Assembly (NCBI GenBank): GCA_965267605.1
Contig: OZ254088.1
Span: forward strand, 1,736,001 to 1,800,000
Source of the DNA: G965267605 sp965267605
GTDB taxonomy: Bacteria; Bacteroidota; Bacteroidia; Flavobacteriales_E; Vicingaceae
Reading direction: 5' to 3'
Length of the DNA stretch: 64,000 bases
Under the pieces are notes generated by a model that saw only the letters and a program-made list of their open reading frames with translations, searched no databases and was not told where the DNA came from. A program made the position numbers and the translations under genes. Positions 9,350 through 18,394 of this stretch are shown one piece after another; position 1 is the stretch's first letter, and every line of letters starts with the position of its first letter.

Positions 9350-10111
9350 TTGACGGACAACAACGATATTGACTTTCTAGGTGGATTCATTCGATTTCAC
9401 CGGTTCGTATTCAGAAATGCGGTACCCATCATCATCTTCTGCGTTGTGGGCGCAGGAGTTGGACTGATCAGACACAAGGTTGTAGAGGATGTTTATAGGG
9501 GTGATTTCGTTGTGTTGGACGGCAACTGCCCAAAGTATCTTTTGAAAGAATCTCTCGAAAGTGTTGAATATGCAATCAACGAGAGTAATGAGGATAATGT
9601 ACCTGCGATTCTAAGTGAGGTGGTAGAAGTCAAAATGGATACCAATTTCCTTGAAGCTGTAAAGATTACGGTTCTGGTTACTGAAGATTCGTTGCCACAC
9701 CTGGAACTTGAATCTGCCATTGCGGGCTTGCTGGTTCACAACAAGACATTGAGTGGCATCATGCAGGAAGAAAGAGGCGCGCTTGACGCACAACTTAAGC
9801 GCATGGTCAATGAGCAAACCACTACAAAGCAGATCCAGCAAAAGATATTGAATGCGACTGGAGATGAAGGTTCATTGATGGGTATGCATTCCCTGGGCCA
9901 GGATATGGTGAAACTAAATCGTGAAATCGCCAAGCTGGAAAGACAATTGAAGCGAACAGGAAACTATGAAGTCGTTCGACCGCTAGGGCGCGTAGAGAAC
10001 CTTAAGAATTCTGTGATTCAAGAGCTCGTCTTCGGAACCATCTCAGGCTTCTTCATTGGACTTCTGCTCTGTGCTTACGTAAGCGTACTGAGAAGAGTGC
10101 GGGCAAGTTAA
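9350..10111 (+). CDS. Wzz-like chain-length determinant protein
   Basis: A 253-residue inner-membrane protein with the topology of polysaccharide co-polymerases: a short cytoplasmic N-terminus, a membrane helix at about 22-42, a periplasmic region rich in predicted coiled coil (about 120-200) and a second helix at about 225-247 before a basic tail. There is no C-terminal tyrosine kinase, so it fits the Wzz/PCP-1 side of the family, though the sequence is divergent. It probably sets glycan length for the Wzx/Wzy pathway. The start is TTG; an in-frame ATG is not available nearby, and a weak -7 candidate lies at 9326-9333. It is convergent with and directly abuts the next glycosyltransferase gene. 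Confidence 0.7.
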   Translation: MTDNNDIDFLGGFIRFHRFVFRNAVPIIIFCVVGAGVGLIRHKVVEDVYRGDFVVLDGNCPKYLLKESLESVEYAINESNEDNVPAILSEVVEVKMDTNFLEAVKITVLVTEDSLPHLELESAIAGLLVHNKTLSGIMQEERGALDAQLKRMVNEQTTTKQIQQKILNATGDEGSLMGMHSLGQDMVKLNREIAKLERQLKRTGNYEVVRPLGRVENLKNSVIQELVFGTISGFFIGLLLCAYVSVLRRVRAS

Positions 10112-11179
10112 CTATCCTGCCAATCCACGATAGTATCCTATTAATTGATTCACACACGCCTGCCGGCTGAATTTATCATTCACCATCTGAACAGCATGTT
10201 CACTGTACAAGTGAAGTTGATCGTTGTTGCTCAATAACTCTACTGCCCTGGCGGCAACTTCATCGAGATCGTCCATCGACATCACGTGCCCTGTTTTCCC
10301 CTCTACCACTGTTTCTGGCAAACCTCCGACATTCGACACAATGGCGGGCACTCCACAGGCCGCAGCTTCGATTACGGAGACACCAAAGCTCTCCGCGCGG
10401 GACAAAGCCATGAAGAGATTCAGTTTATTCAGAAATGCCGGCACTTCATCGTTCGCTATCGCACCATAGAATGAAACGTGCTCCGTTACTCCAAGACTTG
10501 ATGTCAAATCACGCAACGCTCCCTCCTGCGATCCTTCGCCAGCGATATGCAATGTGGCTTGAGGGATGCTTTTCTTCAGGATCGCAAACACCTCAATCAA
10601 CCTATCTATACCGTACGTATCCTCCAACGCCTTAACCGTACCGATGCGCATTTCAGTTACTTCTTCTCTCTTTGGGAAAAAGAGTGTTGTATCTACTCCA
10701 AAAGGAACAACATGAACTGTAGAGGAAGTTAGCTCCCTGGTACGCGTAGCCATATCGTTACTGGTAGACAATACAAGACTCGCAAAATTGAGATTGCTTG
10801 ATAACACATTCTTCGCGATGTTGCCACTGTTCGGGAAACTATATACATCTGAACCCCATACTGAAACAATACTCTTTGGGTGCTCTAATTTCCTGGCCAG
10901 CAATCCGTAACTACTGGCATAATGTGCATGGACCACGTCAGGCTTAACGCGATCGTAAATTTTCTTTACCCAGGGTACGATAGCAACGAAATCCGTTTTA
11001 CTCCAAACACCTGCCTTTCGACTTGCAGCAAACAACTCCACGTTCAAATTATAGCGTTGCAGGCTCTCTGGTTTGGAGTAGAATCCGCAAAGAGAAACTT
11101 CTACACCAGAAGCTGCCAGCCCATTGGCCCAATTGGCACTGTGTGCAGAATCGATATCTGAAAGCATCAAGATCTTCAT
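10112..11179 (-). CDS. Glycosyltransferase family 4
   Basis: A 355-residue GT-B retaining glycosyltransferase, cytoplasmic or membrane-associated. The N-terminal half has the acceptor-domain pattern DVVHAHYASSYG near residue 80 and the VWGSDV strand that often follows. The C-terminal half carries the nucleotide-sugar site ESFGVSVIEAAACGVPAIV with its two glutamates, near 273-292. It is the last gene of a four-gene minus-strand operon (flippase, polymerase, two glycosyltransferases) joined by 4-nt overlaps, so it should build the repeat unit exported by that system. Donor and linkage are not predictable. Confidence 0.9.
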   Translation of the reverse strand: MKILMLSDIDSAHSANWANGLAASGVEVSLCGFYSKPESLQRYNLNVELFAASRKAGVWSKTDFVAIVPWVKKIYDRVKPDVVHAHYASSYGLLARKLEHPKSIVSVWGSDVYSFPNSGNIAKNVLSSNLNFASLVLSTSNDMATRTRELTSSTVHVVPFGVDTTLFFPKREEVTEMRIGTVKALEDTYGIDRLIEVFAILKKSIPQATLHIAGEGSQEGALRDLTSSLGVTEHVSFYGAIANDEVPAFLNKLNLFMALSRAESFGVSVIEAAACGVPAIVSNVGGLPETVVEGKTGHVMSMDDLDEVAARAVELLSNNDQLHLYSEHAVQMVNDKFSRQACVNQLIGYYRGLAG

Positions 11180-12249
11180 CCGTCTGATTTCAGCAAGTTA
11201 ATCAATGCCTTCAGCCCAGCTGCCCTGGACCACTTTGCAGAATCATAAGGTTCTGGCTCCATTTTCAAGACCTCATCAAGGCCTGCCCGAATGCTCACAG
11301 GAGCATTCTCACATATCACTTTGTTTGGATAATCATCCAATATCTCCGTAAGTGCGCCACTGGCGAGAGGCTTATTGGAAACTACGAGTATCTTCTTGTT
11401 GAGCGCCATGTAGTCGAAGACCTTGGTCGTAGATTCAAAAGGGTCACCACTTACGATCATGGTAGCCACTTCTGCGCTAGCCACATATTGCATGGCCTCA
11501 TCGTATGGAAGTAAGCCATGCTCTGTAAAGCGCGACCAACCATGGTATTTCTCATTGGGTGCATAAGGCTGTCCCACATGCCGAAAGCTTACCTCTTCAT
11601 CTCTTTTTACCAAAGCATCTAAAAGCGGTGATGGATCCCTGTCTTCGTAAAAGCTGCCTGCATATACAAATGCCCCGGAATCAACCTCTTGCACTTCCGG
11701 CATATTCCGTTCATCATATCCGTTATCGATGATGTGAACGGGTGTATTTCCGGTATTGATAAGGTCTGCGCAATACTGACTTACAGTAATCACTCCATCC
11801 GCTTCCTTGCAATAGGAACCCTCAAGTTTCTTCTTGGTCCACACCTTCAATCCCGGCTGATTGAACCGTGGATTGATAGCGAACGGATCTCTGAAATCCA
11901 GGTAAACCTTACTCTTTAAAATGCTTCTGCAATCGCCAGCAATCTTCATGTGCATGAAAGGACCACCGGTTATGATTGTAGCATCCACTTCCGTCTCCAA
12001 ACCAACAATGGCCTCCTTCAAAGCAGGATACCACGATCTCCCCTGATCTTTGATGATGCCCGAAGCATTCCCGGGATCGGCAACATGAATGACCTTCCCT
12101 CCTTCAATTCCCGAGGGATTTTCGGTAGCGGTAATTACAATGGGCTCATAACCATATGCTGTTATGCCTCTTGCCCAGTAAGAAATTCGCTTGGAACCAA
12201 CTCCTGGAAACGGATCAAAATGGTATGCTATAAAGAGGATCCTTTTCAT
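11176..12249 (-). CDS. Glycosyltransferase family 4-like protein
   Basis: A 357-residue glycosyltransferase starting MKRILFIAYHFDPFPGVGS. A longer frame reaches 12363 but the extra 38 residues lie inside the polymerase gene and look like noise; the chosen ATG gives the 4-nt ATGA overlap seen throughout this operon. Family marks are the YLDFRDPF strand in the first half, the YAGSFYEDRDPS segment that opens the second Rossmann domain, and the later EST/KVFDYMA block that replaces the classic EX7E. Related proteins belong to surface-polysaccharide clusters. Substrate unknown. Confidence 0.83.
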   Translation of the reverse strand: MKRILFIAYHFDPFPGVGSKRISYWARGITAYGYEPIVITATENPSGIEGGKVIHVADPGNASGIIKDQGRSWYPALKEAIVGLETEVDATIITGGPFMHMKIAGDCRSILKSKVYLDFRDPFAINPRFNQPGLKVWTKKKLEGSYCKEADGVITVSQYCADLINTGNTPVHIIDNGYDERNMPEVQEVDSGAFVYAGSFYEDRDPSPLLDALVKRDEEVSFRHVGQPYAPNEKYHGWSRFTEHGLLPYDEAMQYVASAEVATMIVSGDPFESTTKVFDYMALNKKILVVSNKPLASGALTEILDDYPNKVICENAPVSIRAGLDEVLKMEPEPYDSAKWSRAAGLKALINLLKSDG

Positions 12250-13598
12250 GCTGTTTGCCTCCGGAATAAATACAGGGCTCCCCGAACAAGCAGGTACATG
12301 ATGAACGGGAACATGATGATCTTTAAATAGAGAAAAGTCACAAATCCTGCTCCAAGCAACCACTTTACAGTAACATACGCGTAGAAGGCTATGAGTAAAG
12401 GATGTTTGGCGTTACGCAGCAGATATACATGTACGAGTTGAACCACCACTCCTACCACGAACGGAGCAACGATTAATCCTGCATAACCATAATTGGCCCA
12501 TGCCTCTCCCATGTAATAACCGGAAACCAAATTGGCCGTGCCGTCTGCCACTCCTTCAGGGTTGATCTGGGTCATTAGCAAACGTGCTGATTCCACGTGA
12601 TGGATTCCGAAATGCCTCAATATCGGAAGTGGGATTCCGCTGAGGTGAACAGTCGTGTCGTTGAATACACTTGGGAAAAACTCAAGTGAAAGTGGAAAAG
12701 CCATGTACCCTGAGATAAAGAGGCGGCCATAAAAACCTGATTTGTACCGAGTAATCTGATCAAAGAAGTTGGCATCAGCTGTAAACACGTATCCCAGTAC
12801 TATGGCTGCAATGCCACTTCCAACAATCACTGCAAATAACATTGGTGATATTCCTCCTTTGACCATAGTGTACACAATAAGCACACCCAGAAGGAAGAAG
12901 GCAAGCGGTGCTTTCTGGGTATCATAAATAGTGATGAAAACAGCCAACGCAAAAAGTACCCCTGCAAACAACCAAAACACCAGCTTCTTCCTGTTCAGGG
13001 CCACGATCATCGAGAAGTAGCTGAACACGGGGACAAGCATCTGGGTGAACAATCCTTTGATGTAATCGGAGCCCCGGAAGCCAGACCCTGAGTGGACCCG
13101 ATCGGCCCGCGCCTGCTCCAGGTTACCCTTGAGCAATGTCATTAATGGAATATTATCGGTGTAGTACACTACGTAGGCAATCAACACCATTGCTACCAGT
13201 GTCATAGCGCCCAGTATGATTAGCAGTTGCTTGTTGCCCACATTGAAGGTCAATGGTTTCTTAATGTAAGTCGCAAACTCTTTACGGGCATTTACTTTGA
13301 AAGCAGCGTTAACCATATTCATGGCAATTGGCAACGCGATGATGCTATACATGACCCATGCCCATGCCCTGGTCTTCGTGCCATCCGATAGTGGCTCAGC
13401 CAGGTAATGCCAATCAATTTTACCCAGTGCAAGCAAAACCGAGCCTACGAAACCAGTAGTTAGAATCTGGAAGTAGAATATATAAGAGATTGTGTTTAAA
13501 CGAAGTACCGACATAGACCCAGCGGCCCTCTGAAACAGCAGAAAGGAGAACACCAGGCAAACAAATGAAATGGATAGTATGGCGTATGCGGGAATCAT
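12246..13598 (-). CDS. Oligosaccharide repeat-unit polymerase-like protein (Wzy candidate)
   Basis: A 450-residue polytopic membrane protein with about eleven or twelve hydrophobic segments and a long periplasmic loop in the second half containing a run of Gly, His and Tyr residues (GIHHVESARL, then YYMGEAWANYG). This layout matches the EpsG/Wzy-like O-antigen polymerases, which join lipid-linked repeat units in the periplasm. Sequence identity within the group is low, so the call rests on topology, size and position between the flippase and two glycosyltransferases. Both junctions are 4-nt overlaps, showing one transcript. Confidence 0.75.
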   Translation of the reverse strand: MIPAYAILSISFVCLVFSFLLFQRAAGSMSVLRLNTISYIFYFQILTTGFVGSVLLALGKIDWHYLAEPLSDGTKTRAWAWVMYSIIALPIAMNMVNAAFKVNARKEFATYIKKPLTFNVGNKQLLIILGAMTLVAMVLIAYVVYYTDNIPLMTLLKGNLEQARADRVHSGSGFRGSDYIKGLFTQMLVPVFSYFSMIVALNRKKLVFWLFAGVLFALAVFITIYDTQKAPLAFFLLGVLIVYTMVKGGISPMLFAVIVGSGIAAIVLGYVFTADANFFDQITRYKSGFYGRLFISGYMAFPLSLEFFPSVFNDTTVHLSGIPLPILRHFGIHHVESARLLMTQINPEGVADGTANLVSGYYMGEAWANYGYAGLIVAPFVVGVVVQLVHVYLLRNAKHPLLIAFYAYVTVKWLLGAGFVTFLYLKIIMFPFIMYLLVRGALYLFRRQTA

Positions 13599-14821
13599 TT
13601 AACCGTGTTAGCTGCCCTTAGTACCAGGTACAGATATACAAAGTACACACCAAATCCAGAAACTGCCATCATTAAAAATGCCCACTCGTAACTTTCCAGA
13701 ATGAAGTGACCGGTAAGTACCGATACGATTTGGAGAACAACAAAAACTGCATTCATGTATATCTCCACACCCAACCTACGCATAGCTGAGAATATGGTGC
13801 TTTGTGAAAAGTATACGAACCGGAACATGTAGTACACAGAGAAATAACCTGCAATAGTTCCAGCCTCTTTCCACTCTTCTCCAAATACGAATGAAAACAA
13901 TTCAGGTCCCCATATAAAAACCACTGCCATGGGTGGTGTAATGATGAGAAACAGCTGACCTGTAAACTTGTAAACGTAGCTCTTGACATCGTTCCCCGCT
14001 CGTATCCTGTCGCTGACTTCCTGAAAGTACACCTGCGAAATGGACTTACCGAGCATATTCAGAGGAAGGTTCATGACCTTCATCACTAATGAATACAGAC
14101 CCAATACGCTATCCATGAAGAATTCGCCTAGCAGTATAACTGGAACCTGATGGCCCAATAATCCGAACACACCGCTGGCCCCACTCTTAACAGGGTAATC
14201 CTGGTATGCTTTGAACGTTTCCCGTAATGATGTTCCCGTGCTCTCTCCTTTGAATCTTGTACCAATCAGGGTTAGAATAGCAGCAAACAAGCCGAATACC
14301 TGACCAAGGATAAGCCCCCCGCTAATACTACCGAACCCGGTTGCAATTGCTGTTCCTGAATTGGTGGTGGTCTGAATCAACTTTGAGCCTGCCAACATCT
14401 TGTACTTTGTGACCCTGGTACCCCAAATGGTAAGCACGTTGAAGGCGGCAGTAAGAAAAACACCAATGGGTATAAGGAACTTCATGTGCCCCAGGCGGTC
14501 TACGAAACTTATTCTGAATCCTGCAAAGTGAATAACCGCGATGCCCAGGGCCACTAACACCGTTGAGCATGCAGTGATGAAAAGTGCTGCCTTGATAAGG
14601 TCCCACGCTTTAGCTTCGGAATCTGGAATCATCACTGCCATTTCATAACGACCGGAGGCGATGATGGAAATGATGCTCACAATTGCACTGTACACCGCCA
14701 GCAAACCAAAGTCCTCTGGTGTAAAAACGCGCGTGAGAATAGGCGCCACTGCAATTGCCAGCAACTGAGAAAGCCCCGTTCCTGCCACCATAGTGGCTAT
14801 GTTCTTATACAATGACTTCAA
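13595..14821 (-). CDS. Oligosaccharide flippase family protein (Wzx-like)
   Basis: A multi-pass MOP-superfamily transporter of about 408 residues with twelve or so membrane segments. Typical early blocks are GLSQLLAIAVAPILTR and YSPEDFG-like sequence (FTPEDFG), as in Wzx/RfbX proteins that flip undecaprenyl-linked repeat units to the periplasm. An ATG at 14881 would add 20 polar residues; I prefer the TTG at 14821 (MKSLYKN) because a -7-like element (14851-14858, minus, TAATTTAG) lies between the two. This start is uncertain. It is the first gene of the polysaccharide operon and is divergent from the FemAB-like gene. Confidence 0.85.
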   Translation of the reverse strand: MKSLYKNIATMVAGTGLSQLLAIAVAPILTRVFTPEDFGLLAVYSAIVSIISIIASGRYEMAVMIPDSEAKAWDLIKAALFITACSTVLVALGIAVIHFAGFRISFVDRLGHMKFLIPIGVFLTAAFNVLTIWGTRVTKYKMLAGSKLIQTTTNSGTAIATGFGSISGGLILGQVFGLFAAILTLIGTRFKGESTGTSLRETFKAYQDYPVKSGASGVFGLLGHQVPVILLGEFFMDSVLGLYSLVMKVMNLPLNMLGKSISQVYFQEVSDRIRAGNDVKSYVYKFTGQLFLIITPPMAVVFIWGPELFSFVFGEEWKEAGTIAGYFSVYYMFRFVYFSQSTIFSAMRRLGVEIYMNAVFVVLQIVSVLTGHFILESYEWAFLMMAVSGFGVYFVYLYLVLRAANTVK

Positions 14822-14910
14822 ACGATGTCCGTTGTATCTTCCTAATGTTGCTAAATTAGAACAATACGTCCTGAAGCGCATCTGCCAAGCGGGAAGCTTT
14901 GAACAGACTT

Positions 14911-15864
14911 ATGAAGATTAACAGTGCGTACTATAGAGAGCATTACCAGGAGTTTGGTTATGCACCTCTTTTCTCACGACCCGAGTGGCTGGATGCTTGC
15001 TGTGGAAAAGATGGATGGGATGTTGCGGCTCACGTCAAAGGCGACACCGTGCATGCGATGTTCCCTTACTTATTGCGCTCTAAAGCTGGATTTCAAGCGA
15101 TTGGCAATCCCGACTACACGCCCTATCAATCTGTTCTCGTAAAATATCCGGAGGAGCAGAAGGAGGCGACCAAACTCTCCTTTGAAAAGGAAGTATTAAA
15201 TGGGATCTTGGAAGACCTTCCCAAAGCGGATCAATTCAATTTCAGATTTCATCCCACGCAAAACAATCTGCTAACACTGCATTGGTCAGGATTTGAGCTA
15301 TTAACGCGATACACCTACGTGTTAGATGGAATTCAGGATCATGAAGCGTTGTTCTCAGGGTTTACAGACAGTACCCGGAGACAAATCCGAAAGGCTGAAA
15401 AATCCTTGCATGTTGAAAGGGCGGATACGCTTGATACACTCTTTCAGGCAAAGGTGGAATCAGAATCCAGTACAGGAGAAAAAGTACAGGGCACGGTAAA
15501 CGAGTGGAATACCATTGCAGATGTAATCATCAAGAATAGGGCTGGCACGATACTGAATGCTGTTGCCGAAGGTGGTCAGGCCGCGGGCTCCGTTCTAGTG
15601 GTGTGGGACGATCGATCCGCATACTATCTTATGGGTTCTACTTTAATGGAATACCGGAACTCAGGAGCGCTTAGTATGCTGATGTTTGAGGCAATCAAAG
15701 TAGCTTCAGAACATGTAGATTTCTTCAACTTCGAGGGATCAATGATACCTGCCGTGGAGAAATTCTTTAGAGGATTCGGTAGCAGTCCGATTCAATACAC
15801 AGAAGCCCGGAAGTACAATTCCAAGATTCTGAAACAGCGCGATAAGTTACTGGGTAGGATCTGA
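14911..15864 (+). CDS. FemAB/GNAT-like acyl- or aminoacyltransferase
   Basis: A 317-residue protein of the BioF2-like/FemAB type GNAT fold, used in polysaccharide clusters to acylate or aminoacylate sugars and in peptidoglycan branching. Supporting segments are RRQIRKAEKS in the middle (the substrate-binding helix of this group), then a strand-turn with AGSVLVVWDDRSAYYLMG, and the closing NFEGSMIPAVEKFFRGFG, which is highly typical. The frame also opens with TTG at 14899, but the ATG at 14911 is preferred because a near-consensus -7 element (14894-14901) ends nine bases upstream. It is divergent from the flippase gene and probably decorates the same glycan. Confidence 0.82.
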   Translation: MKINSAYYREHYQEFGYAPLFSRPEWLDACCGKDGWDVAAHVKGDTVHAMFPYLLRSKAGFQAIGNPDYTPYQSVLVKYPEEQKEATKLSFEKEVLNGILEDLPKADQFNFRFHPTQNNLLTLHWSGFELLTRYTYVLDGIQDHEALFSGFTDSTRRQIRKAEKSLHVERADTLDTLFQAKVESESSTGEKVQGTVNEWNTIADVIIKNRAGTILNAVAEGGQAAGSVLVVWDDRSAYYLMGSTLMEYRNSGALSMLMFEAIKVASEHVDFFNFEGSMIPAVEKFFRGFGSSPIQYTEARKYNSKILKQRDKLLGRI

Positions 15865-15865
15865 T

Positions 15866-17407
15866 TTACTTCGCCACGTTGACAGCTCTTTTCTCACGAA
15901 TAACAGTAACCCTAACCTGCCCGGGATAGGTCATTTCTGTTTGGATACGTTGAGCGATATCGAAAGAAAGTACATCCGCTTCTGCATCCGTTACCTTCTC
16001 ACTAGCAACGATCACACGTAGCTCACGACCAGCCTGAATGGCATACGCCTTCTCCACTCCAGGATAAGACATTCCCATGGCTTCAAGATCCTTGAGCCGG
16101 TTAATGTATGCTTCTACTACTTCCCTCCTTGCTCCCGGTCGTGCTCCTGAAATGGCATCACAAACCTGAACCAGAGGTGAAATAAGTGAGGTCATCTCAA
16201 TCTCGTCATGGTGTGCTCCAATTGCGTTACACACATCACCCTTTTCACCGTGCTTCTCAGCCAGCTTCATTCCAAGAATCGCGTGCGGAACTTCTGGCTC
16301 ATCGTCTGGAACTTTTCCGATGTCGTGCAACAACCCCGCTCGCTTGGCGTGCTTTGGATTCAAGCCAAGTTCAGACGCCATTGTTGCACATAGGTTGGCC
16401 ACTTCTCTGGAGTGTTGCAACAGGTTCTGACCGTAAGATGATCTGTATTTCATCCTTCCAACCATACGCACCAGCTCAGGATGCAATCCATGAATGCCAA
16501 GATCTATGCAGGTTCTCTTGCCTGTTTCAACAATCTCGGCTTTGATCTGTTTTCGCACCTTGCCAACCACTTCCTCAATTCTTGCAGGATGTATTCTCCC
16601 ATCCTGCACCAATTGATGTAACGCCAATCTCGCGATCTCCCTTCTGACCGGATCAAAGCAAGATAGAATGATAGCTTCAGGAGTATCGTCTACCACTACC
16701 TCTACTCCGGTAGCCGCCTCAATGGCCCTGATATTCCTTCCCTCACGACCAATGATGCGGCCCTTCATATCATCGCTCTCGATGTTGAAGACGGAAACGG
16801 AATTTTCGATCGCCTGTTCTGTAGCCACGCGTTGGATACTTTGTATCACCACCTTTCTGGCTTCCTGATCAGCCGTCAACTTTGCTTCTTCCGTAATGTC
16901 CTTGATGTAAGCCATGGCCTCAGTCTTCGCCTCAGCTTTCAATGCTTCCATGAGTTCCGACTTCGCATCTTCCTTGGAAAGCCCGGTCATATCTTCCAGC
17001 TTTCTAACATGCTCATGATGCATCTTCTCCAGATCCTGCTGCCGCTTCTCTACGCCCTCAATCTGTTTGTCAAGATTACCCTTGACTGATTTGAGGTTCT
17101 TGTCTTTTCTATTGACCTCCTCAAGCTTCTTGTTGAGCGAGCCCTCCTTTTGCTTGATGCGGTTCTCCGCCTCACTCATCTTGCGCTCGCGCTTATTGAT
17201 TGTCTTCTCGTGTTCTTCCTTCAGCTGAAGGAATTTCTCTTTGGCTTGTAGAATCTTTTCTTTCTTGATTACCTCAGCTTCCTGCTTGGCCTCATCCAGA
17301 ATATGGTTACTCTTCTTCTCCGTTGCTTTTTTCATGATGACCATCACCACAACAATCCCAACAAGCAAGCCACCAGCAACACCGATCAGTACACTAATCA
17401 AATCCAT
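15866..17407 (-). CDS. rny: Ribonuclease Y
   Basis: A 513-residue membrane-anchored endoribonuclease that initiates mRNA decay. Domains in order: a membrane helix at residues 4-25, a long coiled coil (about 30-200), a KH RNA-binding domain with GRIIGREGRN at 216-225, and an HD phosphohydrolase domain with His332 and the HD pair at 361-362 (LLHDIGK). Length and order match RNase Y of Bacteroidota. It lies 3' of the probable 6S RNA and zapA on the same strand, an arrangement seen in related genomes. The stop is one base from the convergent FemAB-like gene. Confidence 0.97.
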   Translation of the reverse strand: MDLISVLIGVAGGLLVGIVVVMVIMKKATEKKSNHILDEAKQEAEVIKKEKILQAKEKFLQLKEEHEKTINKRERKMSEAENRIKQKEGSLNKKLEEVNRKDKNLKSVKGNLDKQIEGVEKRQQDLEKMHHEHVRKLEDMTGLSKEDAKSELMEALKAEAKTEAMAYIKDITEEAKLTADQEARKVVIQSIQRVATEQAIENSVSVFNIESDDMKGRIIGREGRNIRAIEAATGVEVVVDDTPEAIILSCFDPVRREIARLALHQLVQDGRIHPARIEEVVGKVRKQIKAEIVETGKRTCIDLGIHGLHPELVRMVGRMKYRSSYGQNLLQHSREVANLCATMASELGLNPKHAKRAGLLHDIGKVPDDEPEVPHAILGMKLAEKHGEKGDVCNAIGAHHDEIEMTSLISPLVQVCDAISGARPGARREVVEAYINRLKDLEAMGMSYPGVEKAYAIQAGRELRVIVASEKVTDAEADVLSFDIAQRIQTEMTYPGQVRVTVIREKRAVNVAK

Positions 17408-17427
17408 GTTCAGTTCTTTTTAATCAA

Positions 17428-17640
17428 TAAAAAACCCGTATCAATTCCTGAGGTTTAGATAAACTCTAAACAAAAATGGATGGAGCCGCCAAGTTCGTCA
17501 GACTTCCAACGTCCTTCGTAAGCCGAAGAATCCCCCTTGCGGGGTCACCTAGGCCTGTCTTCGAAACTTATGAGCATTTATGCTCCAATTGATAAAAACG
17601 TTAGTTTATCAAACAGTGGAATCAATACGGGATGTCTTAT
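17428..17640 (-). ncRNA. ssrS: Probable 6S RNA (6S-Flavo type)
   Basis: The 264-nt gap between zapA and rny folds into one long imperfect hairpin when read on the minus strand. The closing stem pairs 17618-17631 with 17435-17448 (12 of 14 pairs), an inner stem pairs 17603-17610 with 17458-17465 (8 perfect pairs), and a further helix is closed by AAGTTTCG with CGAACTT. A small hairpin (17572-17577 with 17580-17585) sits in one strand of the central region, as expected for the 6S bubble. The closing stem is followed by a six-T run, which works as a terminator. 6S RNA binds the RNA polymerase holoenzyme. The zapA-linked position is known for ssrS in other bacteria; 5' end is approximate. Confidence 0.72.
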
Positions 17641-17671
17641 TACAGACAGGAAATATTTTAAAGAACGTATG

Positions 17672-17956
17672 CTATAACTGTTCGGCTAACTGCCGATTGA
17701 TCGCTTCCAGATCCGCAACCACTTCTTCATCTGCCATTACCTTCCCTGCTTTCTCATCCAATATTTCATTGGCGAACCGCAGAGCGACCATCGCAAGTAA
17801 ATCCTGCTTGTCTTTAACGGCATATTGCTGTTCATATTCTTTAACGATCTCGTTAATCATATTCGCAGCCTTTCTTACCCTTTCCTCTTCTTGTGGATCT
17901 ATAGTTAATGGGTAAACACGGTTACCAATTGTCACCTTTATGTTGAAGTCACCCAT
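17672..17956 (-). CDS. zapA: Cell division protein ZapA
   Basis: A 94-residue protein of the ZapA family, which binds FtsZ and bundles protofilaments at the division ring. The N-terminal half has the beta-strand pattern IKVTIGNRVYPLTID, followed by a helix with EERVRKAANMINE, and the middle helix LLAMVALRFANEIL, all typical. The C-terminal third is a predicted coiled coil used for tetramerisation. It follows the small coiled-coil gene with a 3-nt gap and precedes the probable 6S RNA, so transcription from the upstream promoter may run into the RNA. Confidence 0.92.
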   Translation of the reverse strand: MGDFNIKVTIGNRVYPLTIDPQEEERVRKAANMINEIVKEYEQQYAVKDKQDLLAMVALRFANEILDEKAGKVMADEEVVADLEAINRQLAEQL

Positions 17957-17959
17957 TCG

Positions 17960-18244
17960 TTAACGATTCAATTGAGCTATGCACTTATCAATTTCCCGTA
18001 CCAACTCATTAATTCTGAGCTTGATATCCTTGTTGTCTACGTCCTTAACAACACCAGCGAGTTTCTTCACCTTATTGCCCTCTGAAAGTTGCTCGATATC
18101 GGTTTTCGTATCGTTCAACTCTTGACGTAAAGCAGCCACCTCAGATTTCAATTGTGCATTCTCATTTCGAGATACGCGATACTGCTCAAGCAATCTACCT
18201 GTATTGCTCTCGAGTTCACTAACAACTTGTTTGAGGTCGGCCAT
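17960..18244 (-). CDS. Small coiled-coil protein upstream of zapA
   Basis: A 94-residue protein without a named family that I recognise. Residues 1-55 are a predicted coiled coil with regular Leu/Val spacing (DLKQVVSELESN onward), then a short break and a second helix (LRINELVREIDKCIAQLN). It resembles ZapB in size and heptad content, and genes of this sort precede zapA in many Bacteroidota, so a role beside ZapA at the division site is plausible but inferred. The frame opens at 18256, but ATG at 18244 removes four odd residues. A perfect -7 element lies 41 nt upstream. Confidence 0.75.
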   Translation of the reverse strand: MADLKQVVSELESNTGRLLEQYRVSRNENAQLKSEVAALRQELNDTKTDIEQLSEGNKVKKLAGVVKDVDNKDIKLRINELVREIDKCIAQLNR

Positions 18245-18285
18245 AGCAAGGAACAATCAATTTCAGCTCATTCTTCCTCTTCAAA

Positions 18286-18293
18286 CAAATTTA
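18286..18293 (-). promoter_or_regulatory. -7 promoter element for the coiled-coil/zapA operon
   Basis: The minus strand reads TAAATTTG, a perfect TAnnTTTG match, 41 nt before the ATG at 18244. The leader is longer than at most other promoters in this window. Confidence 0.55.
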
Positions 18294-18394
18294 GCATTTT
18301 TTAAACGCGGCCTTGTGAAAACTTAGGCGACCACTCTTACTTCTGAGTATACACTCGATCTATCTTGTAATTCCGGCATGATATTTACGTTGAA

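Noticed and set aside
11176..12363. A longer glycosyltransferase start at 12363
   Set aside because: The added 38 residues lie inside the polymerase gene and lack the fold start; ATG 12249 gives the operon's 4-nt overlap.
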